A stretch of 64,000 nucleotides of DNA, taken from NCBI GenBank assembly GCA_903847405.1, contig CAINDP010000075.1:1-64000 (forward strand). Reading direction: 5' to 3'. Made by a program: the position numbers and the translations under genes. This DNA is from an uncultured Myxococcales bacterium. Its GTDB lineage: Bacteria; Myxococcota_A; UBA9042; DTJE01. Below, one piece after another: positions 1 to 9,610 of the stretch (positions are counted from its first letter, which is position 1; every line of letters begins with the position of its first letter). Under the pieces are notes generated by a model that was not told where the DNA came from, ran no database searches, and worked only from the letters and a program-made list of their open reading frames with translations.

Positions 1-1807
<1,807 letters not shown>

Positions 1808-1872
1808 TCCTTGCGCTTCATTGCAATATCCGGTAAATAGCCGACCGGCTCGAACTCCGGCAGGGAGAACTC

Positions 1873-2436
1873 ATGTACGAAACATCCGACATCCGCAAGG
1901 GACTCAAGGTCAAGGTGGACGGGTACCCCTGGATCGTCGTGGACTTCCAGTTCGTGAAGCCCGGCAAGGGCTCGGCCTTCACGCGCGTCCGGCTGAAGAA
2001 CCTCAAGACCGGCTCGGTCCTGGAGCGGACCTTCAAGACCGGCGAGAAACTGGACGAAGCCAACATCGAGGAACACACCGCGCAGTACCTGTACACGGAC
2101 GGCGAGGCCTACCACTTCATGGACCAGGAGTCCTTCGAGCAGATCTCCATCCAGAAGAACGCGATGGGCGGCTCGGAAGCCTTCCTGATGGAAAACATGA
2201 TTGTCGCCATCCTGTTCTACGAGAACGCGCCGATGAACGTGGAACTGCCGACCTTCATCGAGGCGGAAATCGTGTACAGCGAGCCCGGGAAGAAGGGCGA
2301 CACGGCGACCGGCGCCACGAAGCAGGCGACCCTGAACACCGGCGCCATCGTGCTGGTCCCGCTGTTCATCAACCAGGGCGACTTCATCAAGGTCGACACC
2401 CGCGACGGGCAGTACGTGGAACGCGTGAAGAAGTAG
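1873..2436 (+). CDS. efp: Translation elongation factor P
   Basis: This 187-residue protein has normal EF-P length and all three beta-barrel domains. EF-P binds between the P and E sites and rescues ribosomes stalled at polyproline stretches. The tip loop reads VKPGKGSAF, so the residue to be modified is Lys32, as in beta-lysylated EF-P (E. coli K34). The beta-lysine ligase gene epmA lies 2.3 kb away in this window, which fits that chemistry. A GGGAG ribosome-binding site precedes the ATG. The TAG stop abuts the stop of the convergent flippase gene with no base between them. Polyproline-rich proteins are frequent nearby, for example in the TopB-RecQ linker. Confidence 0.97.
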   Translation: MYETSDIRKGLKVKVDGYPWIVVDFQFVKPGKGSAFTRVRLKNLKTGSVLERTFKTGEKLDEANIEEHTAQYLYTDGEAYHFMDQESFEQISIQKNAMGGSEAFLMENMIVAILFYENAPMNVELPTFIEAEIVYSEPGKKGDTATGATKQATLNTGAIVLVPLFINQGDFIKVDTRDGQYVERVKK

Positions 2437-3390
2437 TTAGCGCGATTCCCGCCGCGCGGATCGCCGCCCCGCCACCAGGCTCCGGATCGTCCACGACAGC
2501 CCACCGACCAGCACCGTCGGCCCCATGTGCAGCCCGTGGTACAGCAGCGCGAAGGACAGCGCCATGTCCTGGCCTACGCCGGACTCGGCCAGGGCGAACA
2601 CGACCCCCGCCTCGAACGTGCCCAGGTTGGCCGGCACGCCCGGCATCGCGGTCGCCACGTTGATCCCGATGACGATCAGGGCCGCCACGCCCTCGCTGGC
2701 GGGCAGGCCCACCGCGCCCAGGACCAGGTGCAGCATCAGCATCTCGGCGGTCCACCCGGCGAAGGCCAGGGCGGCCATCGCGGCCACGCGCCGCAGGGTC
2801 AGGGCGGTGGCCATCCCGGACACTCCGGCCTGGATCCGGGGCCAGCGCGCCAGCAGGGGCGTGAGGGTGGAATGCCAGCGGGAAACGGCGAACAGGGCTG
2901 CGGCATACACCAGCGGCGCCGCGATCCAGGGAAGGGGAATCACCCCGAAGACCGCCGTCGCCCCAAGCAAGGTCGTCAGCGCCAGGTACTCGCAGGCGCG
3001 GTCGGCCACCGACGAGCCCAGGTCGACGGCAAAGGACAGGGGGCGCCCCAGCCGGGCCGACCGGACCACGTCCCCCACGGCGGTCCCCAGGACCGAGCCG
3101 GCCGCGGACCCTTCGACCGCTGCCGCGAGGATCGTCGGGAAGGACGGCGGATCGTGCATGGCGACCCGCCACCGCAGGGCGCGGATCGGCTGGAACACCA
3201 GGAAGTTCACGGCAATCGCCAACGCGAACGGCAGCCAGTCCGCAGTCGCCAGGCGGGGGGCCATCTGCTCCCAGGGCCCGGTCGTGGCGACCCAGGCGAC
3301 CAGGGCGATGGGCGGCAGGGTGCGCAGGAGGACCTTGGCCACGCGCCACAGGCGGGACTGCCACGTGGGATGGGGGGCTTCGGGGCTCAA
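2437..3390 (-). CDS. Lysylphosphatidylglycerol synthase TM-domain / UPF0104 (YbhN-like) membrane protein
   Basis: A 317-residue integral membrane protein with about eight hydrophobic segments. The family shows a DVVRSARL segment in the first half and a late P-x-x-L-G-x-x-E motif, seen here as VPANLGTFEAG. It belongs to the flippase-like domain family (COG0392), often found next to glycosyltransferases and proposed to move lipids or lipid-linked sugars across the inner membrane; the substrate here is unknown. I place the start at TTG (3390-3388), which overlaps the TGA stop of the upstream glycosyltransferase as TTGA. No ATG exists until well inside the first membrane region. The overlap implies translational coupling. 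The exact start is less certain than the gene. Confidence 0.85.
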   Translation of the reverse strand: MSPEAPHPTWQSRLWRVAKVLLRTLPPIALVAWVATTGPWEQMAPRLATADWLPFALAIAVNFLVFQPIRALRWRVAMHDPPSFPTILAAAVEGSAAGSVLGTAVGDVVRSARLGRPLSFAVDLGSSVADRACEYLALTTLLGATAVFGVIPLPWIAAPLVYAAALFAVSRWHSTLTPLLARWPRIQAGVSGMATALTLRRVAAMAALAFAGWTAEMLMLHLVLGAVGLPASEGVAALIVIGINVATAMPGVPANLGTFEAGVVFALAESGVGQDMALSFALLYHGLHMGPTVLVGGLSWTIRSLVAGRRSARRESR

Positions 3391-4544
3391 CGCGGCCTCG
3401 CGGAGTGACCCGGCCGGCCGTGGTGGACATGGCCGGTCGCGAGGACCTTTTCGTACACACCAAGGATGCGCTGGCCGACACGGTTCCAGTCGTATTCCCC
3501 GACGACGCGGCGCCCCAGGGCGACCCGTTCCGCCGGATCCTGGCCGAGGACCTCGACCAACCCCTCCGCAATCGCCTCGGGCGTGTAGTCGCGGGTCAGG
3601 CGGACCGGGGTCCAGTGCTCGTCGCGGTGCTCCGGATCGACGAAGGGGGTCGCGACGATGGGAACGCCGGCGGCCAGGGCCTCCAGCACCATGATCGAAA
3701 ATGTCCCGCCGAACCGGGCGGGGATCACGAAGGCATCGGCGGACGCGTACAGGTCCGGACGCGCCTCGTTGTCCACCAGGCCCAGGAAATGGACCCGATC
3801 CCGCAGCGCCTCGGGCAGTTGCGCCCGCAGTTCCGCATCCATCGGGCCCGCGCCGGCCAGCAGCAGGCGGACGTCCGGGTGCGCGGCGACCACCGCGGGC
3901 AGGGCCGCCAGCAGCAGGTCCGGGCCGTTCCGGGGCTCCAGGCGTCCCAGGTACACGATGTTCTTCCGGCCGTCGTCGAAGGCCTTCATCCGGCGGCCCG
4001 CGGCGAAATCGGCCACCTGGACCCCGTTCGGGATGACGGTGGCGTCGAAGTCCGCGTACCGGCCCATCGTGGCCGCGGCCAGGGGTGACACCGCGATGAC
4101 CGCGTCCGTGTGGCGCATCACCCAGCGGTACCAGGGCGCGGCGATCGTCCGGCCCGGGCTGTGGTGGAACGCCGAGTGCAGCGTGGCGACGATCGGGCCC
4201 TTGTAGAACAGGTACGTCAGCAGCGGCAGGCCGAAGTCGTTCGGCCCGTGCACGTGGACCAGGTCGAACTTTTCGGTTTCGAACAGCCGCCGCATGCGCG
4301 CCGCGACGCGGGGTCCGATGGTCAGGTCCGTGAACGTCCCCATCGTGCCGAACCGCACCGAATCGCCGACCCGGATGACCCAGTCCTCGTCCCGGGGACC
4401 GATCCAGCGCGGCACCTTCTTCAGTCCCGTCACGACCCGGGCATCGTGGCCCGCGGCGCGCAGGAACCGGGCCTGGTGGTAGATGTGTTCCTGGATGCCC
4501 CCGACCGTGGGGTAGTAGTTCTCGCCGACGATCGCGATCTTCAT
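3387..4544 (-). CDS. GT4-family glycosyltransferase (GT-B fold)
   Basis: A 385-residue retaining glycosyltransferase of the GT4 type. The N-terminus MKIAIVGENYYPTVGGIQEH is the usual glycine-rich acceptor-side loop. VIPNGV and the C-terminal donor-side segment with EAL (IMVLEALAAGVPIVAT) match the family. The expected E-x7-E pair is partly altered: the region reads PARFGGTFSIMVLEALA, so the first Glu is not obvious. Donor and acceptor cannot be told from sequence. The start ATG at 4544 is preceded by AAAGGAG about ten bases upstream. It forms an operon with the flippase-like gene, suggesting synthesis and movement of a glycolipid or cell-surface sugar. Confidence 0.92.
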   Translation of the reverse strand: MKIAIVGENYYPTVGGIQEHIYHQARFLRAAGHDARVVTGLKKVPRWIGPRDEDWVIRVGDSVRFGTMGTFTDLTIGPRVAARMRRLFETEKFDLVHVHGPNDFGLPLLTYLFYKGPIVATLHSAFHHSPGRTIAAPWYRWVMRHTDAVIAVSPLAAATMGRYADFDATVIPNGVQVADFAAGRRMKAFDDGRKNIVYLGRLEPRNGPDLLLAALPAVVAAHPDVRLLLAGAGPMDAELRAQLPEALRDRVHFLGLVDNEARPDLYASADAFVIPARFGGTFSIMVLEALAAGVPIVATPFVDPEHRDEHWTPVRLTRDYTPEAIAEGLVEVLGQDPAERVALGRRVVGEYDWNRVGQRILGVYEKVLATGHVHHGRPGHSARPR

Positions 4545-4588
4545 CGGGTCGTTTCTCCTTTCCAGGCCTGCCGGCCCGACGGGGCGGT

Positions 4589-4617
4589 AGTCTAGCAAAC
4601 ACGGTCCCCAGCGTCGA
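4589..4617 (-). promoter_or_regulatory. Candidate sigma-70 promoter for the glycosyltransferase operon
   Basis: On the minus strand a TCGACG (-35) and TAGACT (-10) pair is separated by 17 bp, about 45 bp upstream of the glycosyltransferase ATG. It lies in the 148-bp divergent region shared with epmA. On the plus strand a TACAAT at 4656-4661 could be the epmA -10, though no good -35 is seen. Confidence 0.4.
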
Positions 4618-4692
4618 TTGCCTCGCGCAGGCTCCCCCTTTCCTGCGGCAGCCCCTACAATCCCCGGCGTCACTGCAGACGGAGGCCCTCCC

Positions 4693-5652
4693 ATGAGCGA
4701 CATCGTCCGCCTGGCCGCACGCGACGGCGCCCTGCGCCGGAACCTGCCCCTGCGGGCCCGCCTGCTGGACGGCCTGCGCGCGTTCTTCCGGGACAAGGGA
4801 TTCCTGGAGGTCGAAACGCCGATCGCGTGCGCATCGCCCGGCGTCGAAACCCACCTGGCGGCCTTCGAACTGCGGGGCGCCGGCCTCCACGAACCGCGCT
4901 ACCTGACGACCAGCCCCGAGTTCCACATGAAGCGCCTGATCGCCGCGGGGTTCGATCGCGTGTTCCAGGTGACCCGGGCCTTCCGTGCCGCGGAATTCGG
5001 CGATCGCCACAACCCCGAGTTCACGATGGTCGAGTGGTACCGCGTCGGCGAGACCTACGAGGCGATCATGGACGACGCCGAGGAACTGCTGTGGGCACTG
5101 GGCGACGCGGTCGGGATCGAGGACGCGCCTGCCGTCGCGGGCATGCGGGGCCCGTCGCTGCTGGTGCCGCCCTACCCTCGCATCCCGTTCGCCACGGCGT
5201 TCGCCCGCGCCGGCGCCGGCGACCCGTTCCCGCTGTCGCCGGAGGAACGCGACCAGGTGCTGGTCGAAACCGTCGAACCGACCCTGGGCAGGGACACGCC
5301 GGAATTCCTGATCGAGTACCCGGTCGACCAGGCGTCGCTGGCCCGGGTCAAGCCCGGCGACCCCCGCGTGGCCGAGCGGTTCGAGCTGTATTCGGGCGGC
5401 CTGGAACTGGCGAACGGGTTCACCGAACTGCCCGACGCCGACGAGTACGTGGCGCGCTGCGAAACGGATCTGCGCGAGCGGGAGCGGCTGGGCCTCCCGG
5501 CCTACCCGATCGATCGCCGCTACGTGTCGATGCTGCGCGACGGCCTGCCGCCCTGCGCCGGCGTCGCCCTGGGCTTCGATCGCGTGGCGATGCTGCTGCT
5601 GGGGGCCTCCACCATCCGCGACGTGATCGCCTTCCCGTTCGACGTCGCGTGA
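4693..5652 (+). CDS. epmA: EF-P--(R)-beta-lysine ligase EpmA (PoxA/GenX/YjeA)
   Basis: A 319-residue class II aminoacyl-tRNA-synthetase paralogue. It has the LysRS catalytic core (motif 2 near residues 109-117, EFTMVEWYR; motif 3 near 290-299, GVALGFDRV) but lacks the N-terminal OB-fold tRNA-binding domain, so it is the stand-alone ligase, not LysS. Known EpmA enzymes attach (R)-beta-lysine to the conserved lysine of EF-P, making EF-P active on polyproline stalls. efp is in the same window and carries the matching Lys32. The partner aminomutase EpmB is not in this window. The start ATG has GGAGG seven bases upstream; a longer upstream extension of the frame has no such signal. Confidence 0.95.
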   Translation: MSDIVRLAARDGALRRNLPLRARLLDGLRAFFRDKGFLEVETPIACASPGVETHLAAFELRGAGLHEPRYLTTSPEFHMKRLIAAGFDRVFQVTRAFRAAEFGDRHNPEFTMVEWYRVGETYEAIMDDAEELLWALGDAVGIEDAPAVAGMRGPSLLVPPYPRIPFATAFARAGAGDPFPLSPEERDQVLVETVEPTLGRDTPEFLIEYPVDQASLARVKPGDPRVAERFELYSGGLELANGFTELPDADEYVARCETDLRERERLGLPAYPIDRRYVSMLRDGLPPCAGVALGFDRVAMLLLGASTIRDVIAFPFDVA

Positions 5653-5697
5653 TTCCTTTCCCTCCGGCCCCCGGATCGCTAGAATCCATTGTTCTTC

Positions 5698-5783
5698 CCG
5701 AGCGCGCAGGCGCAGGCGACGGGTTTGTGCAGGAAACTCTCGCCGGAGCCGGAGCCGGAGCCGGAGCCGACTCGGGATGATCC
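5698..5783 (+). repeat. Dispersed hairpin repeat, copy 1 (family A)
   Basis: Between epmA and the next gene lies a GC-rich element starting GAGCGCGCAGGCG, with a GGGTTT/CAGGAAACTCTCGCC core, four tandem GGAGCC units and an ACTCGGGATGATCC tail. Related copies lie at 20192-20260 and, reversed, at 33865-33940. In those the core is a perfect inverted repeat GTTTCC-N3-GGAAAC; here the left arm is degraded to GTTTGT. It looks like a REP-type extragenic element. Confidence 0.7.
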
Positions 5784-5806
5784 AAAGGTCGAACTGCGGG
5801 GCCTGG

Positions 5807-6376
5807 ATGCGCCGGAACCGGTTCCTGGGACGCCAGTTTGCGTTGGTGCTGACGGCCGCTGGCGTGCTGCTGGCGCCGGCGTCGGGGCAGTGCGCCACCG
5901 CCCTGCGCCTGGACCTGCCGGCCCTGATGGACGCCGCGAACCTCGTGGTACGGGGCACCGTGGACCACGCCTCGTGCCGGTTGACCGACACCGGCCGCAT
6001 CGTCACGGATACCGTCGTGCGCGTCGATGAGGCCCTGGCCGGGGATGCTGGCGGCGACACCGTCGTCGTGACGACCCTGGGCGGCGTGATCGGCGACCGG
6101 GGCCAGCGTGTTTCGGGCAGCCCGATGCTGCAGGCCGGTGACGAGGTGGTCCTGTTCCTGCGACGGCCGGGGCCCGTGTCGTCGGTGTCCCGCACGTCGG
6201 TCGTGGGCCTGGCCCAGGGCGCCTTCCACGTCCAGCGCTGGTCGGGCCGTCCGCTGCTGGTGCGCCACCTGGACGGCATGGTCCTGCAGGGGATCGACGC
6301 CGTGCCGGTTCCGGAAGACCTGGACGTCCTGCGCGAATCGATCCGCGCCCTGCTTCCGGCAGGGGGGGTGCGATGA
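5807..6376 (+). CDS. Predicted secreted protein of unknown function
   Basis: About 189 residues beginning MRRNRFLGRQFALVL, a Sec-type signal peptide probably cut after ASGQCA. The mature part looks beta-rich and opens with a segment seen in myxobacterial secreted proteins (LPALMDAANLVVRGTV), but I recognise no named family. An in-frame ATG at 5777 would add ten residues, but it sits in the tail of the dispersed repeat, so I prefer 5807. The stop overlaps the ATG of the following metalloprotease gene (ATGA), so the two are almost certainly co-translated. A role as chaperone, inhibitor or companion of that protease is an inference from coupling only. Confidence 0.7.
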   Translation: MRRNRFLGRQFALVLTAAGVLLAPASGQCATALRLDLPALMDAANLVVRGTVDHASCRLTDTGRIVTDTVVRVDEALAGDAGGDTVVVTTLGGVIGDRGQRVSGSPMLQAGDEVVLFLRRPGPVSSVSRTSVVGLAQGAFHVQRWSGRPLLVRHLDGMVLQGIDAVPVPEDLDVLRESIRALLPAGGVR

Positions 6377-7236
6377 ACGGGATGACGCGGGCTGTGCTGG
6401 TCCTGACGGCCGTGCTGGCATGGACGCAGACCGGGTACCAGTACTACTGCACGCCGTCCACGGACAATGACCCGTCCACCTGCACTCCCGTCAAGCAGAT
6501 TCCGCTGCGGTGGTACCGGACCGAGGTGCCGGTCCAACTGGACCAGGCCCTGTGCGCGGACATGACTGCCCAGGACGCGCAGGTCGCGATCCGGCAGTCC
6601 CTGCAGACCTGGAACGCCGAGGCATGCACCCACCCGAGACTGGTCGACCTGGGACTGGTGTCGGGCAAGGCCCCCATCGTCCGGGTGAAGGGCGGCGAGG
6701 TGGGCAACGACCTGATCATCTTCCAGAACACCCAGGCCGAATGGCTGGCCGACAAGGCCGGCGTGAACGTCAACAACGTCATCGCCCTGACGACGCTGTT
6801 CTTCGATCCCTCCACGGGCGAGGCCCGGTCGTACGCGCTGGAAATGAACGATTGGCAATACGATTTCGCCCTCCTGGAGAAGCAGGGAGTGCCCGGGGGC
6901 GCCGTCGATCTGGAAAATACCCTGACCCACGAACTGGGCCACGTTCTGGCGCTGGATCACAGCGAGAACTGGGAGTCCACGATGTTTCTTTCGGCCCCCC
7001 AGGGCGAAATCGCGAAGCGCAGCCTGGAAGAAGACGACCGGACCGGCCTGTGCTCGCTGTACAGCGAGGCCTACGCCGAGGTGAACCCGGACGCCGAGAT
7101 CGGAGGCGGCGGCGACGGTTGTTCGTCCCACCCGGCGGGTGCGCCGTCCGTCCCGCTCCCCCTGGCGCCCCTGCTGCTGGCCCTGGCGGCCCTGGCGACC
7201 GGTCGGCTGCGAGGACACCGCCCCGGCAACCCGTGA
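6373..7236 (+). CDS. Secreted matrixin-like zinc metalloprotease with MYXO-CTERM-like tail
   Basis: A 287-residue protein with an N-terminal signal segment, a zinc-binding motif HELGHVLALDH (His186, Glu187, His190, His196; HExxHxxxxxH of metzincins) and a downstream Met in STMFL. The C-terminus has a Gly-rich linker with a Cys (GGGGDGCSSHPAG), a hydrophobic helix and basic residues. This is the layout of MYXO-CTERM sorting tails, which are processed by myxosortase and give surface-anchored or released proteins in Myxococcota. It overlaps the preceding gene by 4 nt. The cleavage specificity and substrate cannot be predicted. The tail is a strong clue to lineage. Confidence 0.88.
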   Translation: MNGMTRAVLVLTAVLAWTQTGYQYYCTPSTDNDPSTCTPVKQIPLRWYRTEVPVQLDQALCADMTAQDAQVAIRQSLQTWNAEACTHPRLVDLGLVSGKAPIVRVKGGEVGNDLIIFQNTQAEWLADKAGVNVNNVIALTTLFFDPSTGEARSYALEMNDWQYDFALLEKQGVPGGAVDLENTLTHELGHVLALDHSENWESTMFLSAPQGEIAKRSLEEDDRTGLCSLYSEAYAEVNPDAEIGGGGDGCSSHPAGAPSVPLPLAPLLLALAALATGRLRGHRPGNP

Positions 7237-7259
7237 CCGCGACCCCACGGAGGAAGCCC

Positions 7260-8330
7260 ATGACCCGCGACGCAATGCCCCTCGCAACCCGGCCCGCGGC
7301 CAACCGCACCGCCATCCTGCTGGCGCCCGTGCTGGCGATCCTGCTGTTCGTGACGCACCCCGCCGCGGCCCAGGAGGCCGCCGTGGACCTGGAAGCGAAC
7401 AGCCGCGTCCTGCTGGGCCAGGGGAAGCCGACGGTCACGATCCGCGCCACCCGCCCACTGCAGGGCGTCACGGTCACGGTGCGCCTGCCCGACGGCCGCG
7501 CCAAGGCGTACCCGGTGGGCGCCCTGAAGATGGGCCAGTCGAAAACGATCCCATTGCCCGAGGAGCCCGGCCGGACGACGGTCGCGGTGGAAATCACTTC
7601 CAAGGCGATGAAGGAGCCCGAGCGCTACGAAATCCCGCTGGTCGTGGCCCGGCCGATGAAACTGGACGTCACGAAGGACACCGTGGACCTGGCGGACGGC
7701 CGGATCAGTTTCACGGCATCGGAAACGGTGGCCAAGGTGGGATTGACGGTCCTGGGCGAGGGCGGCCGGACGCTCGTCGAGTTCGACGAGGTCAAGAACG
7801 CGGCGCCCGGGACGGCGATCACGGTGCGCTTCCCGACGGACCGGGGCGCCATCAGCCTGATCCGCCTGACCGCGACCGATCCCGACGGCTTCTTCAACGG
7901 CGTGGAAATGTCGCCGTTCTTCATCGAGGTGCCCCACGAGGAAGTGTCGTTCGACTTCGGCAAGGCCGACATCCTGGCGGCCGAGGTGCCCAAACTGGCC
8001 CGCACCCTGGAAGGCGTCCACGCCGCGCTGGTGAAGTTCGGCAACGAATTCAAGGCGAAGCTGTACGTCGCCGGCTACACGGACACCGTGGGCGGCCGCG
8101 AGTACAACCAGGACCTGTCCGGGAAGCGCGCCCAGGCCATCGCGTCGTGGTTCCAGTCGAACGGCCTGAAGGTGCGCGCGTGCTGGCAGGGCTTCGGTGA
8201 GGAGGCGCCCGCGGTCGCGACCCCCGACGAGACCCCCGAGGCGCGAAACCGGCGCACGATCCACGTCCTGGCGAACCAGCCCCCGCCCGTCTCCCGGACC
8301 TTCCCCCGGGCGACCTGGCATTGCCTGTGA
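7260..8330 (+). CDS. OmpA/MotB-domain outer-membrane or periplasmic protein
   Basis: A 356-residue protein with a signal peptide ending near AAA-Q (residue 38), two beta-sandwich-like regions, and a C-terminal OmpA-like peptidoglycan-binding domain from about residue 225. The domain shows the characteristic YVAGYTDTVGG...YNQDLSGKRAQAIASWF pattern, including the conserved Asp and Arg positions that contact diaminopimelate in this family. It likely sits in the periplasm or outer membrane, tethered to peptidoglycan. GGAGG precedes the ATG at 7260. It follows the metalloprotease by 23 bp on the same strand, so it may be in the same transcript. No specific partner is evident. Confidence 0.88.
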   Translation: MTRDAMPLATRPAANRTAILLAPVLAILLFVTHPAAAQEAAVDLEANSRVLLGQGKPTVTIRATRPLQGVTVTVRLPDGRAKAYPVGALKMGQSKTIPLPEEPGRTTVAVEITSKAMKEPERYEIPLVVARPMKLDVTKDTVDLADGRISFTASETVAKVGLTVLGEGGRTLVEFDEVKNAAPGTAITVRFPTDRGAISLIRLTATDPDGFFNGVEMSPFFIEVPHEEVSFDFGKADILAAEVPKLARTLEGVHAALVKFGNEFKAKLYVAGYTDTVGGREYNQDLSGKRAQAIASWFQSNGLKVRACWQGFGEEAPAVATPDETPEARNRRTIHVLANQPPPVSRTFPRATWHCL

Positions 8331-8343
8331 CGGTTCCGCCGAT

Positions 8344-8373
8344 TTGACCGCGGGACCCGCGCACCGCTATCCT
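8344..8373 (+). promoter_or_regulatory. Candidate sigma-70 promoter for the pilin-like gene
   Basis: TTGACC and TATCCT separated by 18 bp, ending about 27 bp before the ATG of the prepilin gene. Prediction by consensus only. Confidence 0.45.
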
Positions 8374-8400
8374 ACTTCCCGGCTTCCACGGGGCGGGCAC

Positions 8401-8970
8401 ATGCGTTCGAACGCAAGGTCACGGGGCTTCAGCCTTCTGGAACTGATGGCGGTCATGGCCATCCTGTCCGTCCTGTCGATGGTCGCGATCTTCTCCTACA
8501 AGGTCTACATCCGGAAGGCGCGCAACGGCGAGGCCGTCGCGTTCCTGATGGACATCAAGATGAAGCAGGAAACCTACTTCATGGCCTACTCCCGGTACGT
8601 CAGCACCACCGCCACGGGGCCGGACGGCTGGTTCCCTTCCACGGCGAACTTCACCTACACCCCGTCACCCTGGGTGGCCGGCGGTACCCTGAGCTGCGAC
8701 CCGACGCCCACGGATGCCGCCATCATCGGGTTCTGTGCCCTCGGCCTTGCGCCCACGTCCCCCGAAACGTTCTTCCAGTACGTGACGATGGGTTGGTCAC
8801 CGGGCGTGGACGCCAGTACCATTACGCCCACATTCATCCGCGATACGGCGCGACGGTGGTGGTTCGCCCGGTCCCGCGGGTATGCCGGCACCGGGTCGAC
8901 GATGCCCTTCGAATTCCGCATTTCCAGTGAACTGAACGAAATCATCGAGATTCCACCGACCACCCCGTGA
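8401..8970 (+). CDS. Type IV pilin-like prepilin (N-methylation motif protein)
   Basis: A 189-residue protein with a short basic leader and the prepilin site RG|FSLLELMAVMAIL. It has Glu at +5 followed by a hydrophobic helix, so it should be cleaved and N-methylated by PilD. The C-terminal region (GTLSCDP ... GFCALG) holds a Cys pair that could form the pilin D-loop disulfide. It is longer and less canonical than a major PilA and stands alone, 38 kb from the minor-pilin operon in this window. It could be a pseudopilin, a minor pilin or a lineage-specific PilA; the sequence does not decide. Confidence 0.85.
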   Translation: MRSNARSRGFSLLELMAVMAILSVLSMVAIFSYKVYIRKARNGEAVAFLMDIKMKQETYFMAYSRYVSTTATGPDGWFPSTANFTYTPSPWVAGGTLSCDPTPTDAAIIGFCALGLAPTSPETFFQYVTMGWSPGVDASTITPTFIRDTARRWWFARSRGYAGTGSTMPFEFRISSELNEIIEIPPTTP

Positions 8971-9044
8971 CATCGCGCCCCTCCGTGCCCATTGTGGTTG
9001 CATCCGCGCAACAGATGCGCTGAACAACACCAAGGAGGGATCCC

Positions 9045-9530
9045 ATGGACGCCAAGCTTTTCGCTGCCTTGAACGATCAGGTGAACGAGGAGGCCTACTC
9101 CGCCTATCTGTACCTGTCGATGTCGACCTGGTTCGAAGCCAACCACATGGGCGGTTTCGCCAAGTGGATGACGAACCAGGCCGGTGAGGAAACCAAGCAC
9201 GCCTTCAAGGTGCTGGAGTACCTGCAGACCCGCGGGCACCAGCCCACGCTGAAGGCCATCGCCGCGCCGGGGAACCGCTGGAACACCGCCCTCGAGGCGT
9301 TCGAGGCGGCCCTGGCCCACGAGAAGCACATCACGGGCTGCTACCAGAAACTGATGGAGCAGGCGCACGAACTGCGCGACCACGCGACCATCGCCTTCCT
9401 GAACTGGTTCGTCACGGAGCAGGTCGAGGAAGAAAAGACCGCGGACGACATGGTCCAGAAGCTGCGCCTGGCCGGGGACAGCATCGGCGCGCTGATGTAC
9501 CTGGACGGCCACGCGAACAAGCGCGGCTGA
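9045..9530 (+). CDS. Non-haem bacterial ferritin (FtnA-like)
   Basis: A 161-residue four-helix ferritin. Ferroxidase ligands are visible at Glu16, Glu49, His52 (EETKHA), Glu93 and in the WFVTEQVEEE segment, as in E. coli FtnA. It should assemble as a 24-mer that oxidises Fe(II) and stores iron in the cytoplasm. No haem-binding Met typical of bacterioferritin is apparent at the expected place. A strong AAGGAGG site precedes the ATG. It is followed by a long inverted repeat that probably ends transcription from both sides. Confidence 0.95.
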   Translation: MDAKLFAALNDQVNEEAYSAYLYLSMSTWFEANHMGGFAKWMTNQAGEETKHAFKVLEYLQTRGHQPTLKAIAAPGNRWNTALEAFEAALAHEKHITGCYQKLMEQAHELRDHATIAFLNWFVTEQVEEEKTADDMVQKLRLAGDSIGALMYLDGHANKRG

Positions 9531-9571
9531 CCCGCCATCGCAGGCATCCCGCTCGAGCGCGAATGAAACAC

Positions 9572-9606
9572 GACCCGGGGCGCGTGTGGCCACCGCGCCC
9601 CGGGTC
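9572..9606. terminator. Bidirectional hairpin terminator between ferritin and permease genes
   Basis: A perfect 13-bp inverted repeat (GACCCGGGGCGCG / CGCGCCCCGGGTC) with a 9-nt loop lies between two convergent genes, 41 bp after the ferritin stop and 4 bp before the permease stop. There is no U-tract, but the stem is very stable. Confidence 0.75.
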
Positions 9607-9610
9607 CGTG

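Noticed and set aside
4693-5652. A truncated lysyl-tRNA synthetase (lysS pseudogene)
   Set aside because: The length and motifs match functional EpmA, which naturally lacks the anticodon-binding domain; no frameshift is seen.
2437-7287. A 1616-codon open frame on the minus strand across 4.85 kb
   Set aside because: Only its last 317 codons (to 3390) are a real gene. The rest is antisense to epmA and others, lacks hydrophobic or domain structure and arises because stop codons are rare at this GC content.
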